From Lachnospiraceae bacterium (GTDB lineage: Bacteria > Bacillota > Clostridia > Lachnospirales > Lachnospiraceae), in assembly GCA_017441585.1 (NCBI GenBank), contig JAFRWW010000012.1, forward strand, positions 1 to 64,000: a stretch of 64,000 bases of DNA, given 5' to 3'. Made by a program: the position numbers and the translations under genes. Position 1 is the stretch's first letter. Each line of letters opens with the position of its first letter. The notes under the pieces are model-generated. The model did not search any database. It was not told the origin of the DNA and worked only from the letters and a program-made list of their open reading frames with translations. Positions 63,701 to 64,000 of the stretch are shown here, piece after piece.

Positions 63701-63941
63701 TCCTTCGGAGCCTACATACATGGATTATGATGTATCCACCTCAAAGGGCTTTGTAGAGGCAGGAAGAGGAACGGAGAAGATCAATGATTATACTACACTT
63801 TACTATGTAGATATAACCGCTCCCGAGTCTATCGGTACAAAGGCGCTGATCAAGTTTAAGTATAAGCGCAGATATGATGAGAAGGATAAGGGTAAGGTTG
63901 AGGCTACGCCTACCATCTCAATGTATCTCAAGACACAGTAA
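60774..63941 (+). CDS. Large secreted protein with fibronectin-III-like domains (second paralogue)
   Basis: 1055 residues. AAAGGA (60761-60766), 7 bases before ATG 60774, fixes the start. Signal peptide (AAILTVAMVMTGFTIPAAA), then an acidic ~100-residue linker very rich in Glu and Ala ending in EEDIVGDD, then several Fn3-like beta-domains: for example VRLKWESASCATSYAIYRT and FKLKWNKISKAEGYLVERV, which match the segments of the protein at 53846. No known cell-wall anchor seen. Codon choice (AAG, GTA, CTT rich) differs from the flanking ahcY. A terminator follows. Probably an abundant surface or matrix protein. Confidence 0.82.
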   Translation: MRFRMLKNSKFHKQVAAILTVAMVMTGFTIPAAASESEDVFADSSVIETALETEDVDVLGEEAVYEEEAESEDAELVAAEDVIEIPAVNDEAEAEEVVEASEEDIVGDDVEVKDHAINVEGATEFYVFLGDTVSGDSIERAVSGNKVTILFNVSGNSTYTGYTLTDEFGETIDSTDFEADEYENYDHGISFTMPDKDVYASIESVETETGLPSATDAKTFVFNGMKAKYDASKKLCYGIVTGGNVKLVYKIPGAKFYEIARVSYVKTGAKVTMVKTLKDNYKTKKFQDKTFNGKDLGLYFVAGYDGSGNMVDKYVILPTTRVITANSIGKDVQVEFVAMGHGCQYVIERAEDSKFKKGYESFTVSDDQLTPSIVAGKKSFIYTDKDKAMVGVGNLKKKLFYRVTVKAKVSSTLCETTDLESKVSNKQGCYGERYSAPTIVDIEGTSDPRDGYYRGSVIWFTISDNFIGQADDDVRSSKVTYEVYKTTSAQSNEMIKSVKGTNLRAKVVDGKIRYGINTDGMVPETHASYSIIAKKNSSKSEMSNYYYLFYSFPDVDEMTLEPINTKSVRLKWESASCATSYAIYRTKNGYSTVSEAAVKMQKAYDELLGGEITQVKGKDLKKYEIKKCSTVLNEMVSGSELTATVNGLKSGLMYAFLIVPVNDKAYGYDDAGLILSDATISSPKTLSFTDKGMSGFKLKWNKISKAEGYLVERVTSDDQAILDQLKGTEDWYELFSVSGNYLATEYPSSQNEITITSGDGKTMETAKPGVSYAYRVLSIYTVNGTRYVTPGIRDKFRICCIGPKAVKDLSASMVTREVSGVTYWDNGTGNTAVKKKTISGDVVKARGVEVKFTVADKKNTDHYEVGRSDDDGWTFKSLGKLVPGTANSADTYKSASTEITFYDHNLARGVEYVYRVRPVASDGTAGVWKTVDFSVLKNWKVYAKKNSNFNNDRCTTTGSAMPINAGATERFYFRLDPSEPTYMDYDVSTSKGFVEAGRGTEKINDYTTLYYVDITAPESIGTKALIKFKYKRRYDEKDKGKVEATPTISMYLKTQ

Positions 63942-63959
63942 TCACTGAATCTCTTTAAA

Positions 63960-63995
63960 CGGGGTGTCGGCAGGATATGCCGGCACCCCGCTTTT
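63960..63995 (+). terminator. Intrinsic terminator after the second secreted repeat protein
   Basis: CGGGGTG (63960-63966) and CGGCA (63968-63972) pair with TGCCG (63978-63982) and CACCCCG (63984-63990), with one mismatch, followed by CTTTT. Confidence 0.9.
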
Positions 63996-64000
63996 ATATA

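Overview
The window looks like chromosome of a motile, Gram-positive member of the Clostridia, most likely family Lachnospiraceae. The signs are an mbl-flhO-flhP-flgJ flagellar/shape block, recD2-comFC-yvyF, a cdaA-cdaR (c-di-AMP) pair, strong AGGAGG-type ribosome sites, heavy use of AGG/AGA and ATA codons, and no outer-membrane genes. The family is inferred from gene order and protein style; no search was run. I saw no rRNA, tRNA, CRISPR array, phage gene or intact transposase.

Layout. (1) 1-1815: tail of a glycan locus (partial GT2, TupA-like ATP-grasp protein, small coiled-coil protein). (2) 2035-7241, minus strand: complete oppABCDF-type peptide ABC transporter with its own promoter. (3) 7448-10303: uvrA. 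(4) 10644-22826: mbl, two FlgG-family rod proteins, FlgJ-type rod-binding protein, recD2, comFC, yvyF, two unknown membrane proteins, cdaA, cdaR, then directly an initiating sugar-phosphate transferase. (5) 22858-48473: a large surface-polysaccharide region. It has many GT2/GT4 glycosyltransferases, a second initiating transferase, two Wzx flippases, a nonulosonic-acid (sialic-like) module made of neuB and a fused CMP-sugar synthetase/PseG-like protein, several large GT-C-like membrane proteins and a GtrB-like polyprenyl-phosphate glycosyltransferase. hemW and a minus-strand orphan sit inside it. (6) 48500-48799: a structured RNA ending in an intrinsic terminator just ahead of (7) an MBOAT / radical-SAM / MBOAT / SGNH-like cassette (48817-53744), probably for O-acylation of the glycan. 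(8) 53846-63941: two paralogous ~1000-residue secreted repeat proteins flanking a YfhO-like membrane protein and ahcY.

How the parts fit. Two initiating transferases and two flippases suggest two lipid-linked glycans, or one old and one newer pathway. Nonulosonate genes supply a charged sugar, although the early pathway steps (dehydratase, aminotransferase, acetyltransferase) are not in this window. GtrB plus the GT-C/YfhO proteins could add side groups outside the membrane, and the MBOAT/SGNH cassette could acylate the product. The secreted repeat proteins may be cell-surface partners of this glycan.

Intergenic DNA is rich in dispersed palindromic repeats. Composite copies sit on both sides of the neuB-wzx pair, one supplies the end of the wzx reading frame, and a decayed copy of the start of the CMP-sugar synthetase gene lies just upstream of the intact gene. 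This suggests the locus has been reshuffled by recombination. The most novel-looking items are the structured RNA/attenuator before the acylation cassette and the radical-SAM gene between two MBOAT genes.
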